Source: Pyrenophora tritici-repentis
Taxonomy: Eukaryota; Ascomycota; Dothideomycetes; Pleosporales; Pleosporaceae
Direction of reading: 5' to 3'
DNA: 64,000 bases
Assembly: GCF_003171515.1 (NCBI RefSeq)
Contig: NC_089392.1
Location: 1,364,001 to 1,428,000, forward strand
Below the pieces are notes generated by a model, which did no database searches, had not been told where the DNA came from, and saw only the letters and a list, made by a program, of their open reading frames with translations. Position 1 is the first letter of the stretch. Every line of letters begins with the position of its first letter. The translations under genes were made by a program, and so were the position numbers. Shown piece by piece: positions 1 through 12,539 of the stretch.

Positions 1-2776
1 CGTTGAATAAGCGGCAGTATCCATACTGCAGCAGCAATACGAGTCCTGTCGGAAGACAAAGTTGATTCCTACTGTAGTCAGCAAGGCCCTCATTGGGCGC
101 CTTGTTGTAAGTAGTATTCTGGCCTGATGTTCGATGGCAACTTGCATTGGACCAACCACCTACAGTTCGGTAAGTGACCTATAGCTCTCCCTCGCTGCAA
201 TTACTAAAATTCCGCATGCTTGTAGTGAGCAGCGAGCGGGAGTATGCAAGGCAGTAAGATGCGGGGATCGGCCTCAGTGCGTTATCTCTGTATGTAGAAA
301 AACCCTGCCGTGCGTCGCCGCCGCAATTCTTAGGCTAATGAAGATAAGGTTTGGAAGCTCTAACGCAAGTGATCGAGGTCTGCATTGCGGGCGTAGTGGT
401 GTGAAGCCAAGCCAAGCCAGAGAGGGAGTGACGAAATCTGGTCATTTTGAATCAGCCTCGGCGTCTATCGCTACCAAATCGATCCTGCCGAGTTCGCTGT
501 GATACGAGAAAACTGTGGAGCTCTTTATTTCGTCCAGGCCGTTCGTAGGCTCTCGTGGTCCTTTACGGGCGCCAACGGCGCCTGTTATCTCTGGGATTCT
601 CGCTTCTTTGCTTGTGCGACTGATCTGTAGTCTACCATAGCCTCGCATATCCGACGTTCCGGTGGTTTCATCCTGCAGCTACATAGCGGCTTACAAGTTT
701 CGTTTTTTTCGGCGGGGACTTGCAGGTGATTGTGGGTATGCACACAATTGGTAGCGGTCCAATTCCGCTTTCTAGACAGTAAGTTCTTTGGCAGAAGGGC
801 TGGACTATGTGAGCGCCATGGGATAGCCGCTATCGTCGGATTGAGGGCGTATGTCCAGGGCATCTAGCCACGTTAGACGCTGGTATCTCGTCCCGTAGGC
901 AGTATTGCGGAGTTCGGGTGGGCTACGGCAACAGTATTGCCGTCTTCAAAGAATAGGGCCGGAGCCACGATAGCCGGCTGACTAATCACTGGCAGCCGGC
1001 CGCTGGGGAGGGACTCTTGGCGACGACTCCAAACGTGGCCGCTGATATTTGGCTGTGCGAAGTACGCGCGGTTGAAAAAGCGGTACGACCTTGGGAGGAG
1101 TTTTTCAGCGTTGTGTGGCCAGCATTGCATCATTCATAGGCCTATTGCGGTTTTAGTCGTTGAAGATCATGTTCGCATGTTGTTCACGCTGTGTCACGCT
1201 GATACGCTTAAAATGCCTGTTTTCGTCCAATACATGGTGTCGGTAATACGACATCCCCAACAACAGAAGAATGGTGGCGTAGGTAGGCAACCATGTGTCG
1301 ACCCTGGTAAGCACAGCAGTCGTAGATCGCACAACAGCTCAACGGCCGAGCTAGCGGGGTGAAATGCAGGGCTCGTCAGCGTGAACCCCGATGATGAAAA
1401 TGACAGGCTGATTGCTGGGCATATCGTGTCTGGACGTACGGAGGGCCCGAACACATGGGCGCAGCTGGAGGCGAGGGCATTAACACAAGCGGTAAGCTTC
1501 TTCTCGAATCCTGCGTGTGAGGTTGCCGTGCCGCGTAGCGTGTGATGCCTGTCTGCAAGCATAGTATTGTCAATTGGCAGCTTCGGATGTGCCGAGGGTA
1601 CACGATGACCAGACTTAACAAGTATGTTTTGCTAGCGAAATTATATTGTACACTTCGCCGAGGTGATCAAGGCCACCATTCCATGGCGAGAATATTTCTC
1701 AACTTAACCCAGTGATCGTAGAATCAGGATTATCAGGATGATGTTGGTGGTGATGACTATTCAAGACCACAATAGCCAGTTATGCCCCCTGTCCCAATAA
1801 ACCCAAGTCTGACTTCCCTGAAATGACACGCGGCATACATGGCTTAATGCAAGTTTCGAGTATGCATCAGACGAGGATTAAAGTCGGAAAAGTTGAAGTG
1901 TGAACAAATAGAAGACTTTACCGGTCAGGCCTCGTGGAGTGGACGGCAAGGGAAAAAAGATGCAGATCGGTAGTTGTCCGAAAAATCGTCCATCGGCCCG
2001 CGGGCTTGTCTACTTGGGGGCTAAAAGCATCGATAGGCTGGGAGGGACTTCCGGCGACACTACACATACACGTGACGATAAACGTATGCATGTAACGTGC
2101 AGGACAGGCTTTCTAGTTGTTATTTGCATTTATAAATTACTGAGTGAGGCGGATTACACTGTTGTGTAGAGAAAGGCACTTGTATCGAATGCAACGTCAA
2201 GGTACTACATGGTACTTATCGGCATAAGCACACTTCAGGCATCACTGTGAAGGACCTTTCCCGGTTATACAAACTGCAGATTCAAGACAATGTCAAAGAC
2301 TCAGGAACCTACATGGATACCTTGTGAGTGTATAGTATGCTGGCACATGTGGCTCGCCTTGCAGAATGTGCCAAGCCTTCAAAGCAGCGGTGTGGTTATT
2401 GACAGATGTCGAGACATATGTGTACACATGCAGATGTACTAACGGAGGGCTGAGGGAGGGCAAGAGGGGAAATAGCACCATTCATAATCGAGCTGTGGCC
2501 AATGTTGAGGTTGATACTTGGTAAAGAGAGGGAAGGCACTGAAGAGGGGCACTGTTGTATGCTTTTTTTCATGTTTTCTGTCTTTCCATGCCAGGTTTGG
2601 CGAGAGTTCACCTTCTGCAACAAGAGAAATTGAAGCAGGTGCCGAAGTAAGCTTTGACAAGACATTGGCAGTTACAACGCTGCATTATTGTGGCATGGAG
2701 TCGTAAAATAACTACCGGGCCATTGATCACGATACGGATCCGACAAGGGTATATCAGGTTCGTCGTTGTTGGTCCT
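1..2776. other. Gene-free stretch, no supportable feature
   Basis: About 2.8 kb with only short open frames on both strands (none above about 120 codons), none of which I recognise or can join by introns into a plausible protein. No inverted or direct repeats, transposon ends or tRNA-like boxes were seen. Base composition is not extreme, so this does not look like a strongly RIP-mutated repeat. The last few hundred bases are the 3' flank of the minus-strand sec65 gene. Confidence 0.5.
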
Positions 2777-3511
2777 TCACTTCTTCTTCTTGTCTTTGAT
2801 CTTCTTCTTGGTTTCTGCCCCGCTGCTTGCCCCGCTACCGGGCGTCTCGCCCGTCATTTCTGCCATCATATCTTGCAGAAAATTCTCGCTGACGCCGCCT
2901 CCAGTCAGCGCTGGTGAATGCAGAGGTAGGATTTTGTTCATCTTCCAGCCCTTTGGTATTGCCGGCTCAGGCATCTCTTTTGGCATAGGCAAGCCTGCAA
3001 TGGGCAGCCTGAAGGGTGTGTTCTTCTGTGTCGGGTGTGCTTTAAGATATTGGGAAATAAGAATATAGAGATGGTGCTTGTTCTTTATGTCCCGGTCCAT
3101 CATCTTGCCCTCGTGCTTGAGCAATACGCGCACTCTGCCAGGGTTGCTCCAATCTTGAGGATGAGTCTTGTCTGGCTCAAAGACAGTTGCGAGGCCGAGA
3201 TCAGCAGCAGCGTCAGCCATCTCTCGCGCGAGAGGGTTTTCCACAGCGAGTTCCTTCCCTACGCGGCGGCCTTCGGCCCTTGTCCGTGATATGTCGAAGT
3301 ATACGGGGTAGAGACATTGGTAGTGTTTGGACTTTTCGCGGTCTGTCGACGTCTTGATCGAGGGACTCTGGGGCTGGAGCATCTGATTGGGCATTGAAGA
3401 TGTGCTAGTGCTGGGGACATTGGTCGCGTTCGTCAGAGAAGGCACGTCGTCAATGTCCATCTCCGACGGCTCGCTGTCCGAGTCGCTGACTTCTTCTACA
3501 CGTGGATTCAT
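2777..3511 (-). CDS. sec65: Signal recognition particle subunit Sec65 (SRP19)
   Basis: Single-exon gene of 244 codons with ATG start. The core SRP19 domain lies at about residues 65-165: it opens with YPVYFD, followed by SRTRAEGRRV and NPLAREMADAA, the conserved 7S-RNA-binding part of the family, and includes the HPQDW and GRVRV blocks. SRP19/Sec65 binds SRP RNA and allows SRP54 to join, so that ribosomes carrying signal peptides are docked at the ER. The N-terminus (about residues 1-60) is acidic and Ser/Pro-rich, and the C-terminus ends in a run of lysines (KKKIKDKKKK), typical of fungal Sec65. It stands alone, with long gene-free DNA on both sides. Confidence 0.93.
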   Translation of the reverse strand: MNPRVEEVSDSDSEPSEMDIDDVPSLTNATNVPSTSTSSMPNQMLQPQSPSIKTSTDREKSKHYQCLYPVYFDISRTRAEGRRVGKELAVENPLAREMADAAADLGLATVFEPDKTHPQDWSNPGRVRVLLKHEGKMMDRDIKNKHHLYILISQYLKAHPTQKNTPFRLPIAGLPMPKEMPEPAIPKGWKMNKILPLHSPALTGGGVSENFLQDMMAEMTGETPGSGASSGAETKKKIKDKKKK

Positions 3512-5505
3512 TGTGTCTGTTTCGAGCTCCTAGCCGATTCGTCCTGCTAAAATGTCAGATGTGTGTCCTGACTTCCCCAGCCCTTCACTTGCCTAGAGCA
3601 CGTCGGTTTACTGGATTTCTCGGATTGTAGTCAACGTGATGTGGGGAAGCTAGAGGTGGGGCTTGGCGACAACCTTGGAAGGCACAGGGCAGGTGCTGCC
3701 GGGTCGGGTCCGGGTCGGCCTTTCATGTCTTCCGCGCTACGGCCCGGAGCCGATCGACTGCTCTCCCGGCTTGACAACTGCACTTCCTCTAGCACCAATC
3801 CGCAAACACTGGCCTATCTTTCCTCACCGCAACTTAGGCACTTGCAAACCCAAACCATCACCTGGCGTGTGCCACTTTCCCCACTATTGTAGCAAGGATG
3901 GCTATAAACCGTGCCGCCACGTTAAGCCACAGTTTGCCTCACTTGGCTGGCCCCTCCAACAGAAGGCAAACGTCTTCATGGCAGGTGCGATATCGCACAT
4001 TGCGGCAGTACACGCTTTGTTTTGGGTGTTTTTCTTATTCGAGTATGCCTAGTCACCCAGGCGCCGAGCATCTGCACTTGGACGATAGCGGCAGTCAGTC
4101 CGTCTATACCAAGAATATCCCGGCTACTTTCGAGGTTTCGACTCTTCAGCCCATGCAGCTGGACTGCCAGTAGGATCGCAGGGTACATTCGTGGTGCATC
4201 ATCTCCGTGACCCAAATCATTGTGCAAAGTACATCCCCTCGAGTCAACGAGCCAGTTCTGTCCTCCACACTAGTTATGCCCGTTCTTTTGCAGCTACACC
4301 TAGCGCATCAACGCACTAACAAGAGGAAATCCTGGCCTTGGAGAATTTCATGTCAAGTCATGAACACACATCCATGCCGATTTCCACTGCATAACCAATA
4401 TGAGAGCGCTCACGGCCGTATGCACATCGGTATGCTTTGTTGCAATTAGCCTCGACGTCAGCTTCCCATTATCGCCAACAGCCCCTCGCATACCGGGCGT
4501 AGCCTCATGATTTTGGCGATCACCTTAATTCGAACTTTTAGTCTCCGGATATATCGTTGCATGCGATCCAATGGTTCTACAGTATGGGCCAGGCGACCAC
4601 AACACCTACTTCGCCAGTCGTATGATACAGCGGCTCCCTGAAGCTCGGGTGAGCCATGTGGCAATTGCGCATATGTTTGTGCCATTCGCGAGGCACTAAG
4701 ATGGGGCGTGTGTATGCATATGCGGCACCCTGCCAAAGTGAGTCAGAATTGACAGTCTGACAGCAGGGTATGGCCTAGACATCCGCGCCCGCGATTACTC
4801 CGCTAACCATCGTTCCTGTCCCCTGGACAGTCGGTTGCTAGCAACATGCAATGCGTGCAAGGTTGCCTGCGTGCTAACCATTTTAGCTTCCTGCCCTGAC
4901 ATCAACGCAGCTGTGCCGTCCTGATCGTGGGTGCAATATCTCCTATGACACAAGGCTGACCGTTCCTCAAGAACTTTGGGAACACCAAATGCCGGTAAAA
5001 GAGTTGGGGTATAACGTGATTGGCTTGATCGGGTACGTCAAGTAAGCAACTGACCGTTGACATCCACAAATATGAATAAGCCTAGAGTCCTCACCGCATT
5101 CTGCACATAATTCTTTTGGGCCCAAGTCAGTTATGAAGCAACATCCCTTCCAGGGCTCATTTTCGCACATTTAAACTTTCCGGGCCGCCCGAAAAAAGGG
5201 CTGTGATCAGTTTTCCGGCGGCGTGCCTGTAGTACTTGTCCGAGTGACCTCGGGCCCTGATTACACCGTAAACGGTCCGTTCCAAGAGAACGCCTCACAG
5301 GCCCCATTGCGGGATGGTACCATGACTAGCTCAGGCCAGTATAAAGTCACTATCAACCCTACTACGTTCCTAGTTCTACGCTCGTCACTTCCTTCGGCCG
5401 TCACACCAATCGAATTATTGTCTCCAACTCCCATCGGTCCTTTCCAACGGGAAACTTATCGAGGCATTCTTGCCCACTAGTTGTTCACCATTCTGTCTGG
5501 CAGAA
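3512..5505. other. Gene-free spacer between sec65 and the aminotransferase gene
   Basis: About 2 kb of DNA separating two divergently transcribed genes. Open frames are short, overlap each other and resemble nothing I know; several begin only with TTG or GTG. No repeat or transposon end was seen. Confidence 0.5.
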
Positions 5506-7207
5506 ATGGCACCAGCATTATTAGTCAACGAAAGCAGCAGCCCTTCTTCCACTTTTAGCAGCGATACTTTGGTGCCAAATATCGAAGATTCCCATGTACC
5601 CAGTACTTCTCGAACTCGTCGGCGCCACGAGAGCGCTTTGATCAAACGCAGTGTTAGGTCCTCGCCACTACTGGTGAAGGGTGCTGAAGGCAACTGGCTA
5701 CTAGTCTCTGATGGTGCAAAGACATGGAAGATCTTCGATGGATCCGGAGGCGCTGCGGTATCCAACATTGGTCACAAGGATGCGAGAGTGTACGCCGCAA
5801 TCATTGAGCAGCAGGCAACCGGCATCTCATACACACCTTCTATGAGTTTCGATACCGAAGCAGCGCTAGACTTTGCAGATTTTTTACTTGAGTCGACAAA
5901 CGATCTTATGGCTCAAGTGGCTTTCTACAGTTCAGGTAATGCGGCCGCTACTACCAGAGAAATAAGACTCACAAACATCAGGCTCCGAGGCTATGGAGGC
6001 TGCCCAGAAGCTTGTATATCAATATTTCTCCATCTTGTACCAGAACCGGTATCATGGACGCCACTGGTTCATCGCCCGTGACAGATCGTATCATGGCGCC
6101 ACGCTTGGTGCTCTCGATGTCAGCGGCCACAAAGGTCGTAAAGAGATGTACAAGCAGATTTTGCCCAACAACACAAAGTTCATATCCCCATGCAATCCTT
6201 ACCGTGATATGCAGGAGGGAGAAAGTGTATCACAGTACGTTGAGCGACTTGCTGAGGAGTTGGACAAGAAGATCTGCGAGCTTGGTCCTAACACGGTGGC
6301 TGCGTTTGTTATGGAGCCTGTTGTAGGCGCAGTAAGTTGCCCATTCTTGTCCAGAATATCCCAGCTATTCACACATGTCTGACATGTTTTCCCAGGCACT
6401 TGGTTGCGTTCCGGCATTGCCTGGCTACCTTGAAGCCATGAAAAGGGTGTGCAGGAAGCACGGCGTGCTTTTCATCTTGGATGAAGTCATGTGCGGTATG
6501 GGCCGCACTGGCTACATGCACGCTTGGCAAGAAGAAGGTGTGGTTCCAGACATCCAGCTGGTGGGCAAAGGTCTTGCGGGTGGGTACGCCCCTATCTCTG
6601 CACTTCTTGCTGGAATTGAGGTAGCCGATACTCTTGGGGACGAGGCCTTTGCCCACGGCCATACATTTCAGAACTTGCCCATGGCGTGCGCCGCTGGCTT
6701 GGCCGTTCAACAGATCGTCCAGGACGATTGCTTGCTCGAGAATGTCAGAGACAAAGGTGACAAGTTGATGAAGAAGCTGATGGCCCGTTTGGAAAACCAT
6801 CCAAATGTCGGCAACATCCGAGGAAAGGGCCTTTTTTATGGAGTAAGTATGGGATACTGCTTACATGCAACAGCTGCTAACTAGACCAGATCGAGTTCGT
6901 GCAAGATAAGAAGACCAAGATGCCATTCGATCGTAATTTGAACGTGGCATGGAAAATTCATGAGCTAGGTATGTTTCCAGAGCTGGACTGCATTCTTCAT
7001 ATACTAACAGTGGCGCCAGGTCTCAAAGATGGATACAACATGTACATATATCCAGGCTCTGGTACAGTCGACGGTGATGTCGGCGACCACGTTATCATTG
7101 CGCCTGCGTACAACATTACCAATATGGACATCGACATCATCGTGGAGAGCGTCGGAAAGCTAGTGGTGGATTTCTTTGCAGACCTCTACACGTCGTCGAA
7201 GTTGTAG
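5506..7207 (+). CDS. PLP-dependent class III aminotransferase
   Basis: Five exons: 5506-5935, 5982-6331, 6396-6842, 6890-6968, 7020-7207; all junctions are GT..AG and in phase, giving 497 residues. The protein is a fold-type I, PLP-dependent enzyme of aminotransferase class III (GABA, ornithine, DAPA aminotransferase superfamily). Visible signatures are FYSSGSEAMEAA (cofactor-phosphate loop, created across intron 1), YHGATLGALDVSG, the LDEV motif whose Asp is residue 289 (contacts the pyridine N of PLP), and GKGLAGGY with the Schiff-base lysine at residue 318. The ATG at 5506 was chosen because the frame upstream has only a TTG. The donor substrate cannot be read from the sequence; fungal members of this branch are generally annotated only as class III aminotransferases. 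Confidence 0.9.
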
Positions 7208-9413
7208 TCGGCAGAACTGCACCTATCCCAGCATACAGCTGATGACGATGACGACTTACGAATTTCTTTTATTCCTCACTGCACGGACGGCTTTTGTGAC
7301 TAGCATACATGCACGGCGGCATTGCAATCTTTACCGGGAGACGCTATTTGAAACAGTGTTAGCAAATTGGCGATATTCAACACAAGCATGCATGGGAGTG
7401 GCTGTCTGAACATGTTTCGCACTGGGAAAGGCTGTCTGATTATTGATCAAAGGCGTTCATGTACATCAGAAGTTGTCTTTTGGTTGCATCAATTTCCTTG
7501 TCACATTCTTTTGGCTCAAGTTTGGGTTCAAGTTTGAATTCCCAGGTACATAGGCGTATAGTGTCCAAAATGAAAGCATGTTATATACAAAGGTCATTGT
7601 TCTTGCGAAGAAAGTAGCCACATTCCAGGCTGGAGTTGAGCACCTGCCAAGATGGAGCCGTGCCGCAATGGCGAAAGTGGAAACGGCATCTTGCTTGGCG
7701 GCTAGGGAAACGCTAAACGCTTCGACGCAAGCAAGAGGCGTAACATGGCAATGCCGGAGTGAAATAGTTTGGGTTTCGTGAGCTGGGTAATGCAAGGCTA
7801 CCACAAAGCGTGGTGTTGGTGTGGAGATGTGGCTCGATGACGCTATCGGTGAAGCGGAGCAAGAGGGACGACCATCAAGTCAGCATGAGCGATGAGCGAT
7901 GCAGAGGGAGGGTGCTCACCGCTCACATTAGGCTATAGTGCCGGGCGTAAGCCTCCTATACACATTGATAGCAGCGGAGGAGGTGCGTCATATTAAGGTA
8001 AACGGCTTTTAGTGAGGTAAGCGCTCCACGTGCGGCAGGGACGGCCCTCGCACCTGCAAGAATAGCCGGCATGACAGACAGCAACGGTAACATGCAAGTA
8101 GAATTGAAGAAGATGGTGGATACACGCGTGCGGACACACCGTCTGGGAGAAGACTATTGTGACGTGGGTTTTGGGCATGTTTCCCCAGCAATGCGCTCGC
8201 AAGCAAGCGTGATGGGTATTGTGGTAGCCGGATGACACTAGGTACAAGATGGCAGATGTCCTTTCTCGTGACCAAGCCTACCGCTTCACTCTGGGGGCAC
8301 AATGTAACACAACAGACAGGGCATGCCATGACCGGATGTTTGCAGAGCCGCAGCGTCTGGGGGAATGTGTTAGGGAGTGGTTGTTTTTCATTCCTAGGCT
8401 CTCTCGGACAAGACCAATCTCGGTATGCAACGGTTTCACTCTCGCGAGTCTGCGACGTACGGCGGCGGCCAGAGCGCACTCGATCTAGTGCCTCAAGGGC
8501 CGACTCGTGCGTATTCTGTGTAGTCGAGCCTTCTGCGGTGAAATAATATCACCAATGCACCCTGATAGGCATTTTTTCTCATCCGCAGCTTGCGGCGGCC
8601 TGACTTTATACTGCCGTACTCGAGCGCGGCGAGGAAAGGATTTGCCAAATAGTTGGGGGCAGCCTCTCTGGCGCAAGCGACCAAATAGATAATTGACGGG
8701 CTTCGGGCTTGTTCCTGATTGCCCAGCCTAGCTGCTGGCCTGGACGCCCCGACATTGGCCAGGTGACATGATGATAGCCACGGCACGCTGGCTTTTGGTC
8801 GCAACGACGGCCAGGGTAAAGAACTGCACATGCACTGGAAGCATTCTTCGCAGCCCATAGACGGCGGGCGGAGGCTGGAGGCACAGTAGACTGGCTCGGC
8901 GCGTGTCGTTGGCGTGGCGCGCGAAGACGAATGACGAGCGAGTGGACCGCACAGGCCCCGGCATCTCACCACAGACTCCAAGTGTGATCTCAACCTCGCC
9001 TGCCTCTCCACCCGGCGACCACGACGTTTTCTGCTCCCTCTGACATGTTCGACACCCGCCATTCTTCCGCGAGTCTACGCCCATCGCAGAGTCCACTGTG
9101 AGCCATCGCCGTGAGCGTCCCCAGTCCGCCCTCTGCACGTCCTTGTTCGATTGCTCCAGACTGGCCTGCGATAACACGGCTGCTGGCTGCTGAAGAACAA
9201 GAACATCTGCTGCCCCCCCCCCGAGATCGCCCCCGTCACGGGACGCCGCCAGCGACTCCCCGTGCATCGCCATTTACTTTCACCGAGCACCCCCCATTTA
9301 CGTCTCCAGTCGCGCCCTTTTTGGCCGCCTCACCGACGACGTGCTCGAGCCGCTAGCCTGCGCAGACAAGCAGCGTCACCCACGACGTCGGCTCCAGACC
9401 ACGACACCGCATC
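7208..9413. other. Gene-free spacer and probable long 5' leader of the LAMMER kinase gene
   Basis: About 2.2 kb without a recognisable gene. The last 400-500 bases on the plus strand are C/T-rich with few ATGs, as expected for the promoter and leader of the downstream kinase gene. Antisense open frames here (for example 8493-9062) are Arg/Ala/Pro-rich and look like by-products of GC-rich leader sequence. Confidence 0.5.
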
Positions 9414-11644
9414 ATGTCGACGCCCTCGACCGCCACGGCCACACTCCCGCCCCATCACCAGTTTTATTCACACCACCAGACATACCAATCCAACATCTCC
9501 AATGCCCAGATCGCCAACGGGTCTGCTCGGATAGGCAATTCGCTCTACAACGGCTACGCTAGCGGCACCTCGAATTCAGACCTGCGCCGAACCACAGCCA
9601 CGCACTCACGACAGCAACCACCCCAGCTGCCGCCCATCACACAGCCGTCCCCGATCGACATGAGCGCAAACGACCCTGGCTCGGCCCAGCGGCGGCGCAA
9701 TCCCGACTGGGCCGACTTCTACAAGAACGGCATCCCGAGGGAGGTTATTGTTATTGACGACGACGACGACGATGAGCCCCAGCCCCCGCCGCCGCGCCAG
9801 CCAGGCTCTGCACGCACTGCCCAAAGCGCATCGGCACGCCATACCGACAAGAAGCGCAAGACGGCCGCTTCGACAGCCTATGATCCCGTCTACAACCAGC
9901 ACACGTCCTACTCGACTACCCAAACACCCTACTACGACTCGCCCAACCACTCCCTGTCTACGGACCGGACCACGTCTGCCCTGCATACTACTGCGCACAC
10001 CTCATTGGGTTCGCAGGCCAGCAACGATCACCACATCTCGCCTCTCGACAACTCGGCGGCTGGCCAGAAGCGCAAGCGCACCCGCGCGGTAGTACAGGAT
10101 GAAGCCAAGCAGGCCAAAAGACGAGAGCTGGCAGACCATGACGACCCCTTCAGTCTGTACCAGCCGCCTCCCAACCCAGTCATCAAGGCAAAGGACGTGC
10201 ATGTGCAGGTCATCCCAGATGTACGAGTATTTCACCCCTTCGCAGCACTTAGTACTAACATGTACTCTAGAAATCCTACACCAAGGACCAGAAGGTAGAT
10301 GATGAAGATGGTCACTACATCGTAGTACCCGATGCCGACCTCACAGAGCGATGTATGCATCTCCTTCCACATCCCATCAAGCACCCTGCTAACGCTGATT
10401 CCAGATCAAATCACGAAGCTGCTCGGCCAGGGCACCTTTGGCAAAGTCGTCCAGGCCTACGACAGGCGCAAGGGCACCAACTGCGCCATCAAGGTCATCC
10501 GATCAGTACCCAAATACCGAGATGCCAGTCGCATCGAGCTAAGGGTATTGTCCACACTGGCATCCAATGACAAGCACAACATCAACAGATGTATACATCT
10601 GCGAGACTGCTTCGACTTCCGAAACCACATCTGCATCGTCACCGATCTCTACGGCCAAAGTGTCTTTGACTTCCTCAAGTCCAACGGCTTCGTCCCCTTC
10701 CCCAGCTCCCACATCCAAAAGTTCGCAAAGCAACTATTCACCAGTGTAGCATTTTTGCATGACCTTAACCTCATCCATACAGATCTGAAACCAGAGAATA
10801 TTCTTCTTGTCAACAACAATTACCAAACCTTCACGTACAATAGAACTGTACCCTCGTCTTCGACCACGATCAACCGGACGGCTAGACATCGCAAGGTCCT
10901 TCTTGACCCAGAGATTAGACTCATTGACTTTGGATCAGCGACATTCAACGACGAGTACCATTCTTCAGTTGTATCAACTCGTCACTACCGAGCACCTGAG
11001 ATCATCCTTAATCTTGGCTGGAGTTTCCCATGTGACATCTGGAGCATAGGCTGCATTCTAGTCGAGTTTTTCACCGGCGATGCCTTGTTCCAGACACACG
11101 ACAATCTTGAACATCTAGCCATGATGGAGGCTGTTTGCAGCGGCAAGATTGATCGGGACATTGTGCGTGCGGTTTACAAGCAAGACCGCGGCTCATCACG
11201 CAACTCGACGAGCTCGTAAGTCGATACATTATTTGGATTCGGTAGCATGGCTAACATTCTCAGCGCGGCGAGATACTTCAAGAATTACAAGCTAGACTAC
11301 CCCAATGCGGAGACAAACAAGGCGTCCAGGAAATACGTCAAGGCGATGAAGAAGCTACCTGTAGGTACACTCTGGTTGTATTGCTTCATGGTTGCTAACA
11401 AGGCCAGGAAACTATACCCGCGCACACCGACTTCAACAGGCAATTCTTGGACCTGTTGAGGCGGATATTCGTCTACGACCCAAAGAAGCGGATCACGGCC
11501 AAGGAAGCACTACAACACCCTTGGTTTAAGGAATCACTCATGGACGACGGAACCGAAGCGCACAAGATCCGACTGGAGCGGGAAAAGAAGGCGCGCCGAA
11601 TGGAAGAGGATCGTCGTTACCGCGAACAACAGCGAGCGTATTGA
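9414..11644 (+). CDS. kns1: LAMMER (CLK-type) dual-specificity protein kinase, Kns1/Lkh1 homologue
   Basis: Five exons: 9414-10220, 10271-10352, 10405-11215, 11264-11360, 11408-11644; 677 residues with all phases consistent. A long Ser/Thr/His/Pro-rich N-terminus (to about residue 270) with an acidic DDDDDDE stretch precedes the kinase domain. The domain shows the glycine loop GQGTFG (residues 304-309), the ATP lysine in CAIK (Lys326), HTDLKPEN in place of HRDLKPEN (a LAMMER hallmark), DFGSA, STRHYRAPE and the name-giving block EHLAMME. The DDEDGHYIVVPDADLTERY block before the domain, assembled across intron 2, is also typical. The family phosphorylates SR-type splicing and RNA-binding proteins and affects TORC1/Pol III control and morphogenesis. 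The tail is basic and charged. Confidence 0.95.
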
Positions 11645-12539
11645 GCCAACTAAGATTTGACATGCACAATGGTGTACGCGTCATATAGATATCCAGCTCC
11701 GCCGCGTAGGCTACGGGTACGATAACGGTTGCGGGGTTATCTTTTGCTTCTCATCTACTGCATTTACGACAGCGACATGACACAAGGGGAGTGGTCACCC
11801 TAGGTTCCACGCAGGGCTTATTGGCGTTATACGTGTCACTGTTATCTTGGATTACCAATTATTCTCGTCTTCTCTATCTTCAGCGAGTGTGGAAAAGTAC
11901 TCTGACGCTCTTGTCGATGACATTCAGCGTGAGAGCGAAAACATTATACCACTGTTACTGTGTGTAGCCATGGGGCGGAGATGCAGTGTGCTAGGCAGTG
12001 GGTCGGAAGCTTTGCGTATCTTCATAGAAGCGCTAGCTGTAGATGTAGCCGACAGGATTTGTGCTGGTGGCTGGCAGCATTGTATAATTTAGGACTCATA
12101 GCAAAGGTGCTTGGGGCAATGTATTGAGTATCACGGGCAACTGAACAAGCTGCATCTAATCAAGGGACCGAATGTCTCACTTTTGACCGCATTTTGGCGC
12201 CATTGCCTCAGCACACAAACCGTGATTGTGCATGATCTTCTACACGATTGCTGGAGATGGATATTCTTTGCTAATCACTGTGATAACAACCAACAATAAC
12301 ACGGCAACTCTGATGTAATTACTCCTCAGCGTGCATCAACGGTTCCCCTCACCTTACGCACCTCGACTTCGCCCTCCGTGCAGGGATTCCAGGACAGGGA
12401 ATTTAAGCGAGATGGCTAGCCTGGGCCTGTCGTTCGGTCGAGTGAGCATCCCGGCCGGGGTAAACACGTCCCTCGGCGCGTCGCAAACATCCGACTACAG
12501 CATTGCGCCAACGGCAACAACGACCCAACCACGCACAAG
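11645..12539. other. Intergenic spacer
   Basis: 3' flank of the kinase gene and 5' flank of mtw1. Short open frames (for example 11847-12092) have no recognisable similarity. No repeat seen. Confidence 0.5.

Noticed and set aside
8493..9062. 189-codon minus-strand frame upstream of the LAMMER kinase
   Set aside because: Arg/Ala/Ser-rich, no known domain, and it overlaps GC-rich promoter and leader DNA where long chance frames are common.
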